Of a stretch of 64,000 bases of DNA, positions 1 through 13,336 are shown piece after piece. The position numbers and the translations under genes are program-made. The notes under the pieces were generated by a model. It had not been told where the DNA came from and made no database searches. It saw only the letters and a program-made list of their open reading frames with translations. Numbering within the stretch: position 1 is the first letter of the stretch; each line of letters opens with the position of its first letter. Location: NCBI RefSeq assembly GCF_042453785.1, contig NC_091670.1:620001-684000 (forward strand). Direction: 5' to 3'. Origin of the DNA: Malus domestica (Eukaryota > Streptophyta > Magnoliopsida > Rosales > Rosaceae).

Positions 1-156
1 CTCTCCCTTTCCCTCCCCTCCTATTTGAACGGTTACGGTTTAGCCACGTTAACATCTTATATTGATTTTTTTTATAGAGACAATAAGACAAAGCAATATG
101 TGAGAGGAAGGAAGGGAATGAGATGGAAATAGAAGGGGAGAGAATCCTACTTCTTA
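1..156. mobile_element. Partial fold-back MITE, cut by window edge
   Basis: The first ~35 bases are CT-rich and are mirrored by a GA-rich stretch at about 110-156. Between them is a core reading ACGGTTTAGCCACGTTAACA followed by an AT-rich run. The same core, slightly diverged, occurs twice in the element at 34300-34658, so this is a member of the same or a sister family. The left end lies outside the window, so neither the target duplication nor the full length can be seen. Confidence 0.5.
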
Positions 157-290
157 TATATATTTATTACATATATATTTATTATTTTTATTCTACTTTG
201 CCCCAATTGGAAAAGCGAAAAATTGTTATGGTCCCATGCCATGTACCATACTACCATGCATGTAATATATAGGACTGAAGTAAAAAGATT

Positions 291-3200
291 CTACTCAACT
301 CGTTCATCCTCAATGCGGATATTCAACCTCCTGAGCCAAATGGAGTGAACAATCATATGGAAAACATCGAATCTCTTGGAAGGTCCATTCACCACAAAAT
401 GCCTCTGCACCTGCTTCACTCTCCTCTGCATTCTCAAGTACTGACTTTGTGATATTCCCATCAGTATCCTTTTGATGTTTGGTATGTCCTTCACTTGCAC
501 TTGCACAGAAAACGACTTCCACTCCAGAACATCGCTGAACGGTGGGACATAGCTGTCCGAAATCAACACCGGAACACACTCTGCGTATATGGCTTCCACC
601 ACTCTCGGACTTGCCACTTCGTAACCGCTAGGGCACAAGCAGAACCTGCTCTTCTTCAACATTGATTCATAGGATACACCGTTGGGGAGTTGGTCGTAAA
701 CTTGCACGTCTTGATCTTTTTCTTTCCATTCGTTTAGAAGCAGGTACCTTATGTGGCCATGAAGCCGGCCTGCGAAGAAGGCAAGAATCGACCTTCGGGA
801 TGGGGAGAGACCACCGAGAAGTCCCTTGGTTTCCCCCGTTCGGAGATGGATTTCTGGAAATGAGACATCTTTTGAAGGGTTGAATCCTTCGGATGTGTTT
901 GCGTTGCATAGTACTCTTATGGAGTTTTGGTATAAATGAGGAACATATGCAGATGTGCTCGGCCCCTGTATGTGTACATAGACAAAATCAATTCATAACT
1001 AACTAGTTTGGTACCATTATTTTACACTGTAAGCTAGGGAACGAGACCAACAACATATATCAAGCGAACATCAACCCTCATGTGCAATCTCATCCGTAGA
1101 TAAAGAGTTAGACACATGTTGGCATAAAAAAAGGGTTAGACATGAAAAAAAAAGGGATAATATCATGTTGTACAACTATTATACACAAAAGTTTAAGTTG
1201 TCACCAAAAGTGCAAATAATTATCACTAAATTAATCAAGTGATCACTAATATATATTGGACTATATTTTACAAAAATGTAGAGACAATCAGAAATGGAAA
1301 GAAAAAGAACAAAAAAAGAGAGGGAAAAGGTTGGGAGGAACATATAAGATTTGTTGTTACCCAATCATGACAAGAAAGCATAAAGTGATCAGCACCAAGA
1401 CTTCGATTCCAAAAGGGATGCTTATCCGAAATGACATTGACATAGTCGACGACAGCTCGCCCGATGGGCTGAGTGTCGTGGGAGTCGGCCACGTACAGGT
1501 ACTGCACCAGCATCACCACGCTGAAGGGAAGAAAATAAACGAGGGCCTGATCTGGATCTCTTGTTCTGTAAATATTCTCCATTTCCATTTCATGAATAAA
1601 TCTCCCTTCTGTCGAATATATGCTTTTGCATGGACCGTTGTGAAATATTGGTGGCTCTCCTTCTTCGTATACATATATCTTGAAGTGCTTTTCCATCTTC
1701 AAGTAACTCCTGCAGTGATACAGATATAGTTAGATGATAATAAAACTATTTGTACCATATTTCATCAGTGATCATCTTGCGGATCAATTTTTTAATACAA
1801 GTAGTCAGCAGTGTAGTCTAGACAATAATACTTCGTCATAAACATTAGAGAAATTTGCACAAACACCCCATGGACTATTAAAGGTGTGTGCAAATGTCTC
1901 CAAAATTCGAAGTCTTGCCAATTTACCATACAAACTCCACATTTAGTGTAAATGTACCATCTCTGTCAATATCCGTCAAAAATTACATCAAAACGGCTAT
2001 GTGTTGTGCGCGTGAGCACTTTTTCACGCACCAATTCATTAGCCCTAGACAACTTGTGATAAGAATTTCATTAAACACAGCTTGTCTTTCAAGGACGCAT
2101 AATATATTGTCCCACCCACGAACTTTAATCAAATACATTTTTATCTTAAGCCATCTATGGGTCTTTTAATTGGTAAAAATAGCCTTGAAAAAGACTCAAA
2201 TGTGTTGCACATGAAAATGTTTGAACTAAAATTTTTTAACTAAAAATGGAGGTGGAACATTCACTCTAAAACACAAGTTTAACTGATAGATTGACAACAT
2301 AATGTTACACTTAACATAAATTTGTAGTATTTCTCTAATAGAAATAGGGCCACCAACACATGTATGTCTCATCTCTATTAGAGAGATGTACAAATATGTG
2401 ATAAGAGTATCATTTGTCATATTGACAAGATTTTTAGTTTAGATGGTATATATTTACGCACACCCCTAATAGTTCACAGAGTATTTGTGGAAGTTTTACC
2501 TAATTATTTATTAGTACCATTACAAAGAGAGGTAGAGATTATATATGGAATAATTATTAAGATTATACGTACCTGTGAAAAGCATTTGCATTCCTGTAAA
2601 TTGGTCCACGAGGAACATAGTCTGGATCTTCATGGGTAGAAGTTAGATTTCGGACTCGAGCAGCTTCTCTTATGGAAGCCCGGACTCCGGCCAAATTTGC
2701 TTCAAGTTTCTCCAACCTGCTATATCTCTTTATTGATGTACTAGTTATTATAGCCGATGTCCCATTAATTTCATCAGATTCTGTAATCCACACCATCCCT
2801 TGTTTTTCTCCCTGCGGTACATTCAATTAGTGCCGTTAGATAAACAGGAAATTCGTGTGAGCTTGAAGAAAGACATTAATTGCCAGTGGTGGTGGATAGA
2901 GCTTTCTCTTCAACCCATTGCATCTCGGGTTTAGAGTTCAGACCCTTTCACTCCTCTTAGTCTAGCTTAGAGTAGTAGTGTCGCTTGTAATAAAAAGAAA
3001 GACAAAGTACAAAGAAATCTTACGATATTTTGACGAGGGACAACTGTTTCATTTGATTTTGAGGAAGAAGTGTTGTTATGACCTTGTTTAGCGGCTTTAA
3101 GAACCTGAGGAGGCCTTGGTGGTGTTGCAGTTGCAGAGAAAGCTGATGAAGAAGAAGAATAGTCTTCAGTCTCCAATACGTTGCCGAATCCCCATGACCA

Positions 3201-3341
3201 CGAAAGCGAACTCGTGACGCCCAAACTGCAAACCAGCACTGATATCACAAAAAATGGCACCACAAAAGCTAGAAGCAAAACAGAATAGGAAGACGACGAC
3301 AACAAAGAATTCGGCTTCTTGTTGCTGAGAGGAGGTTTCAT
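291..3341 (-). CDS. GT47 exostosin-family glycosyltransferase (4 exons, 526 aa)
   Basis: Coding exons are 3341-3024, 2811-2573, 1709-1361 and 965-291 (1581 nt with stop); all introns are GT-AG. The protein has a short Ser-rich cytosolic tail, one membrane segment at about residues 20-42 (LLLAFVVPFFVISVLVC), a Ser/Pro-rich stem, and from about residue 190 an exostosin domain opening with HFKIYVYEEGEPPIF. Further family motifs are SCHDWGPSTSAY across the exon 3/4 joint, GRLHGHIRYLLLNEW, and FCLCPSGYEVASPRVVEAIYAECVPVLISD near the C terminus. This layout is that of a type II Golgi membrane glycosyltransferase. Plant GT47 enzymes act on xyloglucan, pectin or xylan; the family member closest to my memory is the At5g03795-like group, whose acceptor is not well defined. 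Length is normal for the family. Intron 2 carries a fold-back element. Confidence 0.93.
1844..2504. mobile_element. Fold-back MITE in intron 2 of the GT47 gene
   Basis: About 45 bases at 1846-1897 (GCACAAACACCCC, GGACTATTAAAGG, TGTGTGCAAAT) reappear as a reverse complement at about 2447-2500 (CACACCCCTAATAGTTCACA, GTATTTGTGGAAG). The element is about 660 bp. The ends read ATTAG and CTAAT. I could not fix a target duplication, and I see no transposase ORF. It lies wholly within the intron 2572-1710 and should be spliced out. Confidence 0.6.
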
Positions 3342-3371
3342 CTCTGGATTCTAGATCACTCTCTCTCTCCA

Positions 3372-3374
<3 letters not shown>

Positions 3375-3455
<81 letters not shown>
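3375..3455. repeat. (CT)n/(TA)n compound microsatellite at the GT47 promoter/5' UTR
   Basis: A pure CT run at about 3375-3427 is followed directly by a TA run at about 3428-3455. On the gene's strand this reads (TA)n then (GA)n, ending some 35 bases upstream of the GT47 start codon. The (TA)n could serve as the TATA region and the (GA)n as a GAGA-type 5' UTR element. Both would be highly length-variable. Confidence 0.8.
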
Positions 3456-3457
<2 letters not shown>

Positions 3458-6262
3458 TTCCACAAGTACTAGTCACAATTAATCACACTCACTAGGTAGC
3501 TAGTAATGTTATGAATAATGCGCATATTTTACAGATTGATTCATAACTTAAACTGATGGTTATTCCTTGCTGCTCATAAAAGTCATTCTTTGGTAAAGGG
3601 TTGTACATATGGAAAAGCTTATATAGATGTATATATACGAGTGTGTAAGGACACGACCCAGGAAAACACTCGACACACACCAGCATAATATGAGGTGTTA
3701 GAATCCCCCCACTTAAATGCTGCGTGACCAAGTGCAGTGTTCGCCACCTTCGCGCTATCCTTTAAAACGACTAGACATTAATTAGACAGTTAATCATCCA
3801 AATTTGTTGTGAACTTTTACAGTCATTGTTGCTGCCGGCCAATTATTTTTACAGTCAATCATCCAAAAGTTTTGTAAATTTTAAGGACGTTGAGTTACTC
3901 TTATATTGTCAATCAATTTTATGATAACTTTTATCAATATTCTTCGAAAAAAAGAGTACGAGCTATCATGTGTATAGAACGTGTTTATTATGGTTGCAGA
4001 TAACAAGGGTCTCCAAGTATATCAATTCACACTGTCCAATTAATATAATAAACCAAGTAAACTAAGTAATAGATGCAGTGATTCAGTGAACAAGTAATTA
4101 ATTAACCTAAGACAACCAAAACAATGCAATATCGAATTCATATGTTCTTGCATATGGTCCAATATTCAAGTGAATGAAGTGTTGCGTTTTCTTCCATATG
4201 TTTCGAGTTTGAAACTCCTATCTCTCCTAAATTATTGTAATAGTTTCAAACTATCCCCCTCTCTTTAAGAGTAATAAATTAAAAAAAAATTGTATTTACC
4301 TCGCTCTCCTATGAAACTTGACTTTTATTTTTAATTATCATCTCTTGAGCTAGGCACAATTACTTCTTTCTTTTTTTATCTTTTTTTCTTTAGGTAACTT
4401 GGAAAATTCCACCGCCCACTTTCACTCCTTTTTGGTGAAAAAAGGTTCGAAACATCAAATAAAACTCACTCTAACACTCGGAATTCTGAATTTGATTCCT
4501 TAGTTATCTAAAATTATGGGCTCTGAATATGGGCAATCATTCAAAAAATAGCACGTAGTAGATAAACTCAAATGCTTTGGTGCATGTGAAAGATTCAAAT
4601 TTAGAGATTTTGAGTTTACAGTCTGTCTCGTGGTCATCCTTTTACTATTGGATGAAGGGTAATGCTAGGGAGATCAAAATTTTAAACCTAATTTGCAAAT
4701 CAAATGATGTGTTACCAATAGAAAATAAGCACGTTAATCAACACTTAAGTAATAATCCACTCATCAACGTCTACATTATTTGGTTTAGAAATTTGGTCTC
4801 CTTAGCATTACCCTTAGATGAAACTTGAAAATGTGAGGTGCATTTTCGCTCACCACCTTCAAATAGTGATAATCCTCACCACTATATTTATTACCATTGG
4901 ATGAGTTTGAATTTTGAGATTTACATACATGTAGAAGGATAATAATAGATTAGGCGAGTTGAGTTACACATAAGGCTTACCCTCCAAACTAGCACAAGAC
5001 GGTCAGAAAGAAACTAGGACCCAAGAATTAGCCATCAACTACAAAATTAGCTACTTCCTTCCCGCTTAGAGCGATTAGAAAAGACTAACTCTCTGATAGA
5101 ACGACCCCATGTCCCCTATCTTTGAAATTTTATTGATTACGTATATGTATAATCAATTTGATTCATACAATAGAAAAGGATTGGTAATTAGTTTCTAAAG
5201 AATATAATCATTACATTGTCAATAATAAGTTGGTGATGCCATGCCAACAATCATGGATATCGGACATTCTTCGTGCATTGCTATATAATCCAAAGCCTTC
5301 CATGTTTCTTTCATCAATCATGAAGAACGACACTTTCTAATTGATATAAAAATATTTCTATTTTGCGGAGGAGATTTGTTACTCTAGCATTATATGTGAG
5401 GATAATTTAACCACTAGAGCTACAAGACCGATTTCTACTTCTCATTAGTTTTGAATAAAAGGAAATGGAGCTCATTTCCTTATCATCTGGACAACAGATT
5501 GGGGAAAGGGTTTGCCGTGTGTAGGAAGGTACTTCCCATCTCTATCCATATAGGAGATTAGAGACAGATGGGAGGACCCCCATGCCATCATCTTGTCCAA
5601 AGTCAAGAATCGCTTCTTTTCTTACTTGTTAGTACAAACCATCTGACAAATAAAAAAAAAGTACAAACCAAAAGGTGCATGACAAGAAAAATCCTCCTCC
5701 CTCCCTTTACTTTGGGGGAAGTGATTTCCGCACAACAGAAGATAGAATAAATCAAAGAGGAGTCAAGAGGCAAAATTAAAGTGAGCGCACGGCGACAAAA
5801 AGAGAGCTTTGGATTTATGACAGCATGATAAGAGAGGGCTTAAACCCATGTTTGGACACGCAAACAAAACTGATACCCCCTAATACGAGTCCCTCCCTCA
5901 TAAAATAATAGGACTCCACCTCTTAAAGAGTTTTGTGTGTCTATGTAGTTGATCATGTAAACAACCCTATTCATTTTGCAATTAAACTATTTGACTGAGG
6001 GGAATCCTATAACTCATGCTTGCAATTCTTTACCTTCTTATCTTTCCCACGAATTCAAAATATAAATCGCGACGAGTTACATACAAACTGTGATTCATAA
6101 GAAACATAAAAGCAAAGCTGTGCGGGGTTATTGTTGATAATCGACGTTCACCAACAAATCATAACTCATAGACCACTCCCACCAACAGAATCAAATGGAA
6201 TGTTGGATGCGTCAACAAAAAAGTAAAAGCGATTACCACAAGAAAGCCAAAAAGCTCCAAGA
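3456..6262. other. Intergenic, mostly featureless
   Basis: AT-rich DNA between the GT47 promoter and the 3' end of the SUN gene. Apart from the short MITE at 4657-4813 I see only short unsupported ORFs. The last ~100 bases before 6263 are probably the 3' UTR of the SUN gene. Confidence 0.5.
4657..4813. mobile_element. 157-bp Mutator-type MITE
   Basis: Terminal inverted repeats start GGGTAATGCTAGGGAGATCA on the left; the right end, reverse-complemented, is GGGTAATGCTAAGGAGACCA. The flanks are TTGGATGAA (4648-4656) and TTAGATGAA (4814-4822), a 9-bp target duplication with one mismatch, as expected for Mutator-like elements. The interior is non-coding, so it is non-autonomous. Confidence 0.8.
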
Positions 6263-9200
6263 TTATAATGATAATATAAACAGGACAAGGATACAGCTCA
6301 CAAGTAAAAAAAGCCAGGAAGAACTCATCCAACAAAATTTCCTCGGCTTTTCTGTTGCTCTATCAACACTCAATACCATATAAACACTAACCGCCATTTC
6401 TGTGAAAAGCCTCACAAGAGCTAACAAAGAAAATATTATGCATATAAGAAATATTAAGATACCCTTATTATCTACAGATATCTGCTTCTCCCTCACCTTT
6501 TCAACCTCAGATCTGCAAGGTCAATAACAACTTTTATTAGGTTCAAATTATACAACCACCTACACACATCGTTCGCTAGCAAAAACAAGTAGATGAAACC
6601 AAACTAAGAATCCTTATTCCTTAAAGTACACCTCATCTGCAATAATATCTGTTTTTTTATATTTGCTTCCCCTTGCATAGATTTGGTGAAAAACACAATT
6701 GAAAAACAAGCACAAGGTTTCCTACCACTTATATATAAATTAACTTGCTTAAAAAATAATTCACTAAAATAATTTTCACACTTGACTAATTCACACTAAA
6801 TATTTACTTAAATTCAAACCAAAAAAAATTACTGTTTAATGTCTAAAAATATTTACCGATTCAAAACACAGTTTTCGGAATTTTCTTTCCTTTTATTTTT
6901 GTGTTAACTTTAAGGAGGTGCTATAATGGCAGTCTTTGTGGGTTTTATGGGCAGGGCGAAACAAGAGGATTTCTGAGGATTCGTCTGGTAATGAATTGGA
7001 CTGTTTATAGGATAAGGTTTGTTTTTGGGCTTCCTTGTGGGCATCTAGTGCTTTCGAGCTTAAAGAGTATTCCTTTTCTTTTCTTTTATCAGATTGAAGA
7101 TCATTCTTGTTGTATGTCTTTCAGCGTAAGGCTGATTCTGTACTTTCTTGACAGTACTGGTGGACTTCTTGTTCATTTTTGTACTTTTGGCTTTTAATTT
7201 TTTAAATAAAACCGTTACTCTGTCAACTCAACACTGCACGGATTCACAAACAAAATATTCAAGAAAAAAAATCTGACCTGAGGATAGCATTGTCCCTGAC
7301 TAGATTATTCAATTGCATGGTAACTAGGGACTGCCAAGATATAAGATTGTGAACATCTTTAGCCTGCAAGGACAACAAACCATTAGAAAAGTAAAATGCA
7401 TAATACTACCAAAAAAGACAGACAATACCATTATTAACAAGAAGCATAACAAATCTAATAATAGTCAAAATTCTATGACGTAGAATTTCACATACAATGA
7501 CTTCCTGGCTTTGAACGAGATTCCTTATGTCTTCTCTGATCTTCTGTAAATCCGTACCTTTCTCTCCCAAATCCTTGTCAAATTCTCCAAAAATACTGCC
7601 ATATTTTGAAGTTGATTCCTCCAGGTATCGCTCCAGAACTGATAAACTGAAATCTAATGAACGAACTTTCTGCATTAAAATTTTCAGAACTGTGTCCCCA
7701 GGCATCCTATTAACTTGTTGATGACGAACTTCTTTGACAGGATCAGGCACTTCACTATTCATCATATCATTATTCACATTAGACACTCCAGCTGCATATT
7801 GGGGTTCCGATTCTTTAACAATATCATGAAAAAATTCATCAACCTCAGGGGAGTCCGGGTGTGAGGGTACAGGTTTCTGGTCAACTGTTGCTCCCTCAGA
7901 AACAAACGAACTGCTTTCAACAGAAATCAAATCCTCAAGCATTCGCTCAACAGCATCGACTCCATAAAGTTCAATAATACTAAGTGTGCAGTAGAATTCT
8001 GAACCATAATGGCTCAAAAGTTTCAACTTTATATATCTCACCCACTTGGGTTGCTGAAGAACAAACCTTTGTACAAGTTTATTATTTGCAGCAGTAACAT
8101 TCCCAAGAAAGACCCATTCATTTGTTGGATAAGTCAAACTGCCGAGCACCTCAAAATCTTTTAAATTAGACGAATAGTGCTCAAGATTAGCTATTTCAAT
8201 TGTATCTACCAAGGTTTCTTCAGAAAGCTCTATATCGACAAACTTTCCTTCTGCAGAACATGGATTGCGAAGGTACTTGTCTTTGTCTTTGCCTAAGATA
8301 TTAGAGGCACCCTTAGCTTCCTTGTTGAAAGCCAAGACCTTGGCTCCCTTTGCAGCTGACGCATAATTGTACTCTGCACCACCAGGCTCCACTCTATGTT
8401 TTATGCCTCCAGCCTGACCATTTCCAGATTTACTTTTGGAACTAAATGTTTTGCTCTTGAATTCATCAAGACCAAGAGGCACAGCACGAGGCAACCGACC
8501 ATTCTTTGGAGCATCATTTTCAAGTTTTACACCTGAACCAGCAGTCACCACCTCAGGTTGCTCATCCACAGCTGAGTCATGAAAGATACTTCCTTCAGTT
8601 GAGGCATGATGTAGACTTCCTTCAGCTAAATCTTGCTGTCTACTTCCTTCAGCAGAGGCATGCTGTTTACTTCCTTCCATAGCAAAGAACTCACCATTTA
8701 AACCACCGGTTTCAACCCCATTTGTGCACTCACCTCCAGAAGAGTAGCCCAAATCAGATTCTTTTTGTATATCATAGTGTTCATCACGATCCAGCTTAGC
8801 TTCATCCCAAGTTGATATACCAACTGGAGATACAGTGGATCCATCTACACAAACAGAAAAATAGGAAAAAAAAAAACTCATAAGCATGCATGACCATATA
8901 TAATATCAAAAGTATAAATAAAAACAAAAATAAGTAAGATCAATACAAGGCCATAAGAGTCACTCTCTTATTTTAATCTATAGCACTGCCAATGACACAA
9001 AATAATGTTCTGGTTTTGTCTCTATAAAATCAACATGGCATTCAGGCTATGCCTTAAATTAAAAAACTGCAGGCAATAATTCTTTAATGAACTCACTTGT
9101 TCACAAAGGGAGGTAAAAAATAGTCCATTTATGATTTTATCAGAGACATTTTCAGCTACAATTTCGCTAAGAATATTTCAAAGCTTGCTAACACTGCAAG

Positions 9201-10231
9201 CCATCTTAATCTCAGGAATATTCATGCAATTGCAATATGCATAAACCTTCCACAACATTTCCTTTAGCACAAAAATACTGAAGTTAAGGGGAAATGGGGT
9301 TTCAAACCCAAGACTTCATTGTCTTTATGGAAGAGCAAACGAGCTTGGCAACAATTTCTTTGATTAAACTAACCATGTGCATTACCTATTTGATCAGAAT
9401 AAAAATAGACTTGCTCCCGATATTTGCAAAAATTGAAAGTTCCAACCTTGTGCAACATAAGATATTTTATTTTCAAACCCATTCTTGCTCACTCTTTCTC
9501 AAATGCAAAACTATTACGGAGATTTATCATTTGGCAATTAACAACATACCACTTCTGCACATAATTTTGAACCCATAGAACCTCTACTAAGTTGACAGAG
9601 TCTATTAAAGAGTTCCTAAGCAACACTGTATTTGCACACTATATTCAACAAAAATCTGTTTTTTCAACAGCTTTTTTCAAGACGTGCCTTAAAATTTTAA
9701 GCAAAGAAACACCAGAAACTGAAACAGTATTCTCAGTCAATCACAACCAAGATCATAGCTAACCAATTAAACAACAGAAGCAGAATGTAGCTCACAACAC
9801 CACAACATATAAACTGTTATGCTGAATCGTTGACCCAAACAAAGGAAAATAGAAACGAAAGATTGATATGTTCTGTAACAACGAGCTAATTTTCAGGTAA
9901 ACAAGATTAAGTGAGGCCATAGATTCTGAATTATTCCGAGCATCAGAAGAGGTATTGCAACCCAACAAAAAAAGTTGATCCAACACATTAGCGCTTGAGA
10001 AATCATTTCAAACACTCCGTAACAGGTTCTGAGGGGAGCCAACAGAAGAACCTAATAATATTCAGTAAAGAGGTTACCTTTGTATCCATGTCCACGACTG
10101 AACCATAAGCTGAAAAGGAAGACAAGCCCCCAAAGGACGAAAACTAAAGACAGAGACACCTTATACAAGCGGTTCCTTCCACTGATCCCTAAAGCTCTTC
10201 TGTTCAGAAGAGCTCTACGTGATCTCTGCAT
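6263..10231 (-). CDS. Mid-SUN-domain protein, SUN3/SUN4-like (612 aa)
   Basis: Coding exons are 10231-10078, 8844-7496, 7363-7278 and 6512-6263 (1839 nt). Residues 1-24 are basic, followed by a membrane segment at about 25-44 ([20 protein letters not shown]). A low-complexity region holds four nine-residue EGS repeats (about 108-143). The SUN domain spans about 213-347 ([67 protein letters not shown]). A coiled coil follows ([20 protein letters not shown]), then two C-terminal membrane segments ([20 protein letters not shown] and [17 protein letters not shown]). A central SUN domain with one N-terminal and two C-terminal membrane spans is the plant mid-SUN layout. These proteins sit in the ER/nuclear envelope and act in nuclear positioning and shape. 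A further non-coding leader exon upstream is likely: there is an acceptor near 10285 and a TATA box at 11347-11354. Confidence 0.93.
8570..8677 (-). repeat. 27-nt minisatellite encoding EGSxxxxSA x4 in the SUN protein
   Basis: Four consecutive nine-residue units ([36 protein letters not shown]) lie between the first membrane span and the SUN domain. The DNA repeats every 27 bases. It is probably length-polymorphic and disordered. Confidence 0.85.
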
Positions 10232-11346
10232 CGCACATCAAATCCACTACTAACTGCTAAAAAGCCAGAGATAAGAGTACACCCTGCATAAAAGAAAAAC
10301 AAAATTTGATTAATCTTCTACTCTCCAAAGTAACAAGGAAATGAAAGAACATACATTTCACCACAAGAGGAAACAAAGAATAGGTTACGATGCTTTAAAT
10401 GGATTTTAAGTCAATGAAGCAATCACAAAACAATAACTTGCAGATTCAGCTACATGTTTCTACATTTTCTAGCGAATCGAAAATACTTAGATTGCAAATG
10501 GTGTTTAGATTGAAAACGAAGATAAATGCCTTCACAGTTAAGATAAAATCTTAAATGGTAAAATTCCAATAAAAACCGAGAGAAAAAAAATGATACAAGT
10601 CACACCCAGTTGAGAAAATGGAAAAGGGTAATCTCCAAAAGAGAAAAATTCACCTTAGCAACCAAGCAAAACTCCCTTTTAATCCTAAAGGAAACACAGT
10701 GTGTCACCAAGGCTCTGTTTTACAAAAGCTGCCGGATAAATGAGTAAAACTGACAAAACCCATTTAAGCTAAATTAAGGGGCAAGCCAAAGCAAACGCTT
10801 TTCCATGGATGCCAGCCTGGTTCTGCCCATCAAATTTCCAAAAAAAAAAAATCTTTCTTTTTATAATTAATAAAAATCCAATTATTTATGCTACCAAGTA
10901 ATTCCTCGAAAAAGAAAAATCCAAAATACATACACACACATTTATATACATGTATGCAGATCTTAGTCCAATAATTCCAGCTTCAAATGGGTAGGTAACC
11001 AAAGATCGGATCCAAATTCAAATTTATTCAAGAAAATATTATAAATAAACAAATAAAAAGCAAGAAAGAAGGAGAGAATCACATGCAGATGCAGACCTTC
11101 TGGGTTGGTGGAAGCAGTCGGCAATCGTATCGATATGATCAACAAAATTAAGAAGAAAACAAAACACAAAATGGGGGAAAGTGGGGGAATTTTGGAGATT
11201 AGCGAAAGCAAATCAGGAATTGAAGTTCCAAGTCATCGTGCAAGAAGCAGAAGAGCAGAAACAGAGCGCTGATACGGCGTAGTTTCAGGAGATTGTCATC
11301 AGCGCCTTTGCCTTTGCGTTGAGGAACGTTAAACGTCGTCACCCTT

Positions 11347-11354
11347 TTTATATA
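11347..11354 (-). promoter_or_regulatory. TATA box of the SUN gene
   Basis: The minus strand reads GTATATAAAAAGGG. It lies about 1.1 kb upstream of the start codon, which fits a 5' leader interrupted by an intron: a plausible acceptor (TTATGCAG) is at about 10285, and the upstream donor is uncertain (around 11097). The transcription start would be near 11320. Confidence 0.5.
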
Positions 11355-11590
11355 CTTCATCGTCCTCATATCACTGTGCGTGTTGTCTGTCTCTTCCTCT
11401 CGTAACGGTTTTGCTTTCGATTTGATTTGGCCGAATAGTTGCGGCGTAGTAAAACACTTTTTAAGTTTTACCCTCTCTCTCTCTCCTGTTTCTCTCTCTA
11501 CACAGCTGTCTCTTGGATTTTCTATGTTGTTTGAAATCGCACTATCCTTCCCTCTCCTTCTCTAATTTTTTAATTTCTTTTTAAAAAAAA

Positions 11591-11730
11591 TTAACGAAAA
11601 TAACTTAAAAACTTTAAATTTTAATGATAAAGACAAAATAAATAGTAAAATGAATAGTACCAGGTTTGGCTTTTTAGTGTAAAAATGTGATTTTTCGTTA
11701 AAATGAACAGTACCGTGAATTTTTCGTTAA
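11591..11730. mobile_element. 140-bp MITE (TTAACGAAAA ends), copy 1
   Basis: The ends are TTAACGAAAA and TTTTCGTTAA. The internal blocks AAATGAATAGTAC, GGCTTTTTAGTGTAAAAATG and AATGAACAGTAC are shared with the copy at 32381-32535 and, inverted, with the diverged copy at 32800-32943. It is non-coding. Confidence 0.65.
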
Positions 11731-12242
11731 AACTTCCGATAAGTTGAAAGCATCACACAGTTACAAATCTAAATGTTATAATATGAGTGGACCATATTGA
11801 TAATAAGTTACAATATTTATATTTCATAATATAGTGAATTGGTAATGGTATGTGGCAGTATGACTCACACTAAAAAACTTCTCAACCACTTATTTTTACT
11901 TATTTTTAAATTACAGTTTAACACATATTCACATATAACTCATTAAAATCATCGTTTTTTTTTTGTTTGTAAATTGTGATTTGTTTGCAGGGAGTAACGA
12001 GGCATATAACTTTTTTTTAAAGAAAATGAGGCATATAGCTACTTAGTAATACGGTATAGTGATATTCTTTTCACTTGTAAGTCAAAGGTCTTAGATTCGA
12101 TTTTCGTCATAGACAAATTTGAATCGCATTATTGCGCCAGAGACGAATTTAAATCGCATTATTGCTAACTCATTGTAAGATTAAGTTTACCCTCTCTCTT
12201 AGTGTAGATAATATCATTTGTTCCTAACAAAAACAATGAGGC

Positions 12243-12276
<34 letters not shown>

Positions 12277-13302
12277 AAAGTAAGTTTGGATGGGATGTTG
12301 AGATTTTGGATTGGTTTTTTGAACTTGGAGAAGAGAAGTAGAGGGAAGTTGCGTCCCTTTGTCCAAACAGTAACTATTTGGGATTTGTGGGAATTTTGAG
12401 GACTTCAGACGAGGAAATCTAGAGACTTCAATCCCTATTTTTATTGTAAGTCATCATAAAAATAAAATAACAAAAAAGAAACATTGTTATTTTCTTTTAC
12501 AAATTTACGACCGTGAACCAAAAAGCAAAACATAGGGAAAAGAAAAGAAGAATGAATAAAAAAGAATGAAAAGGGATTGTTGGGCAGGAGGATACTATTT
12601 GTATTTGTATTCGTATTAGTGGGAATATAATATATAAAACTGACAAAGAGATATTAATTATATGTTAAGTAACTCCACTAATAGCACCAAAGGATTTTAA
12701 TTATAAAGTTACAATTTCTACATTTTCCTTTTCTTTTTATTTTTTGTCAAGCTAGATTTTGTTCTATTTTTGCATCTATAACAATAAGCCCAAAATTCAA
12801 CAATTAGAATTCGTTTTTTCTGTAACAAAAAATGATCATCAAATAAATAAATTACTTGAAAACGACGTTTGAAATTAAAAGAAAATGTATACAAAAGAAA
12901 AATGTTAGTGAATCATTTTCTCAAAAGATATGAATTTGACGTATTTTTAGTATTTTATAAATATAGAAATAGAAATAACAACATTCCTTAAAGATAATAA
13001 ACTAATTGAAAAGCTTCCATGCTAGTTAAAATGATGGGATTCATGCTCCATGAATTGCATATTACTTTCCAATTCCATGGTTCCAAATGTCAAATTAATT
13101 GGTATTTAGGTGTTTTGTCAGTGGTGAGCTGTAACCTCACACGTCATTGCCAATGCCAAAATCTAGTTAGTACGTGGCACGTGGCAGAGCCAGTACTTTT
13201 CTTACACGTATGCTGCATTGACAATATGACATGAGCTGGCCCTGCTGCCTTCGCTCGTAAGTCTCAAGTCTCAACTAAACTAAACTCCTGCCGTGTTAGT
13301 CG

Positions 13303-13336
<34 letters not shown>

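Noticed and set aside
3166-3465. Minus-strand ORF with repeated RERERE and IYIYIY
   Set aside because: A read-through of the CT/TA microsatellite in a frame other than the GT47 exon.
6901-7197. Plus-strand ORF of 98 aa in SUN intron 3
   Set aside because: Opposite to the gene, with no motif. It looks vaguely like the 3' end of an L1-type LINE, but I could not support that.
13305-13335. 31-T run as a retroposon poly-A tail
   Set aside because: No SINE or LINE body or target duplication found beside it.
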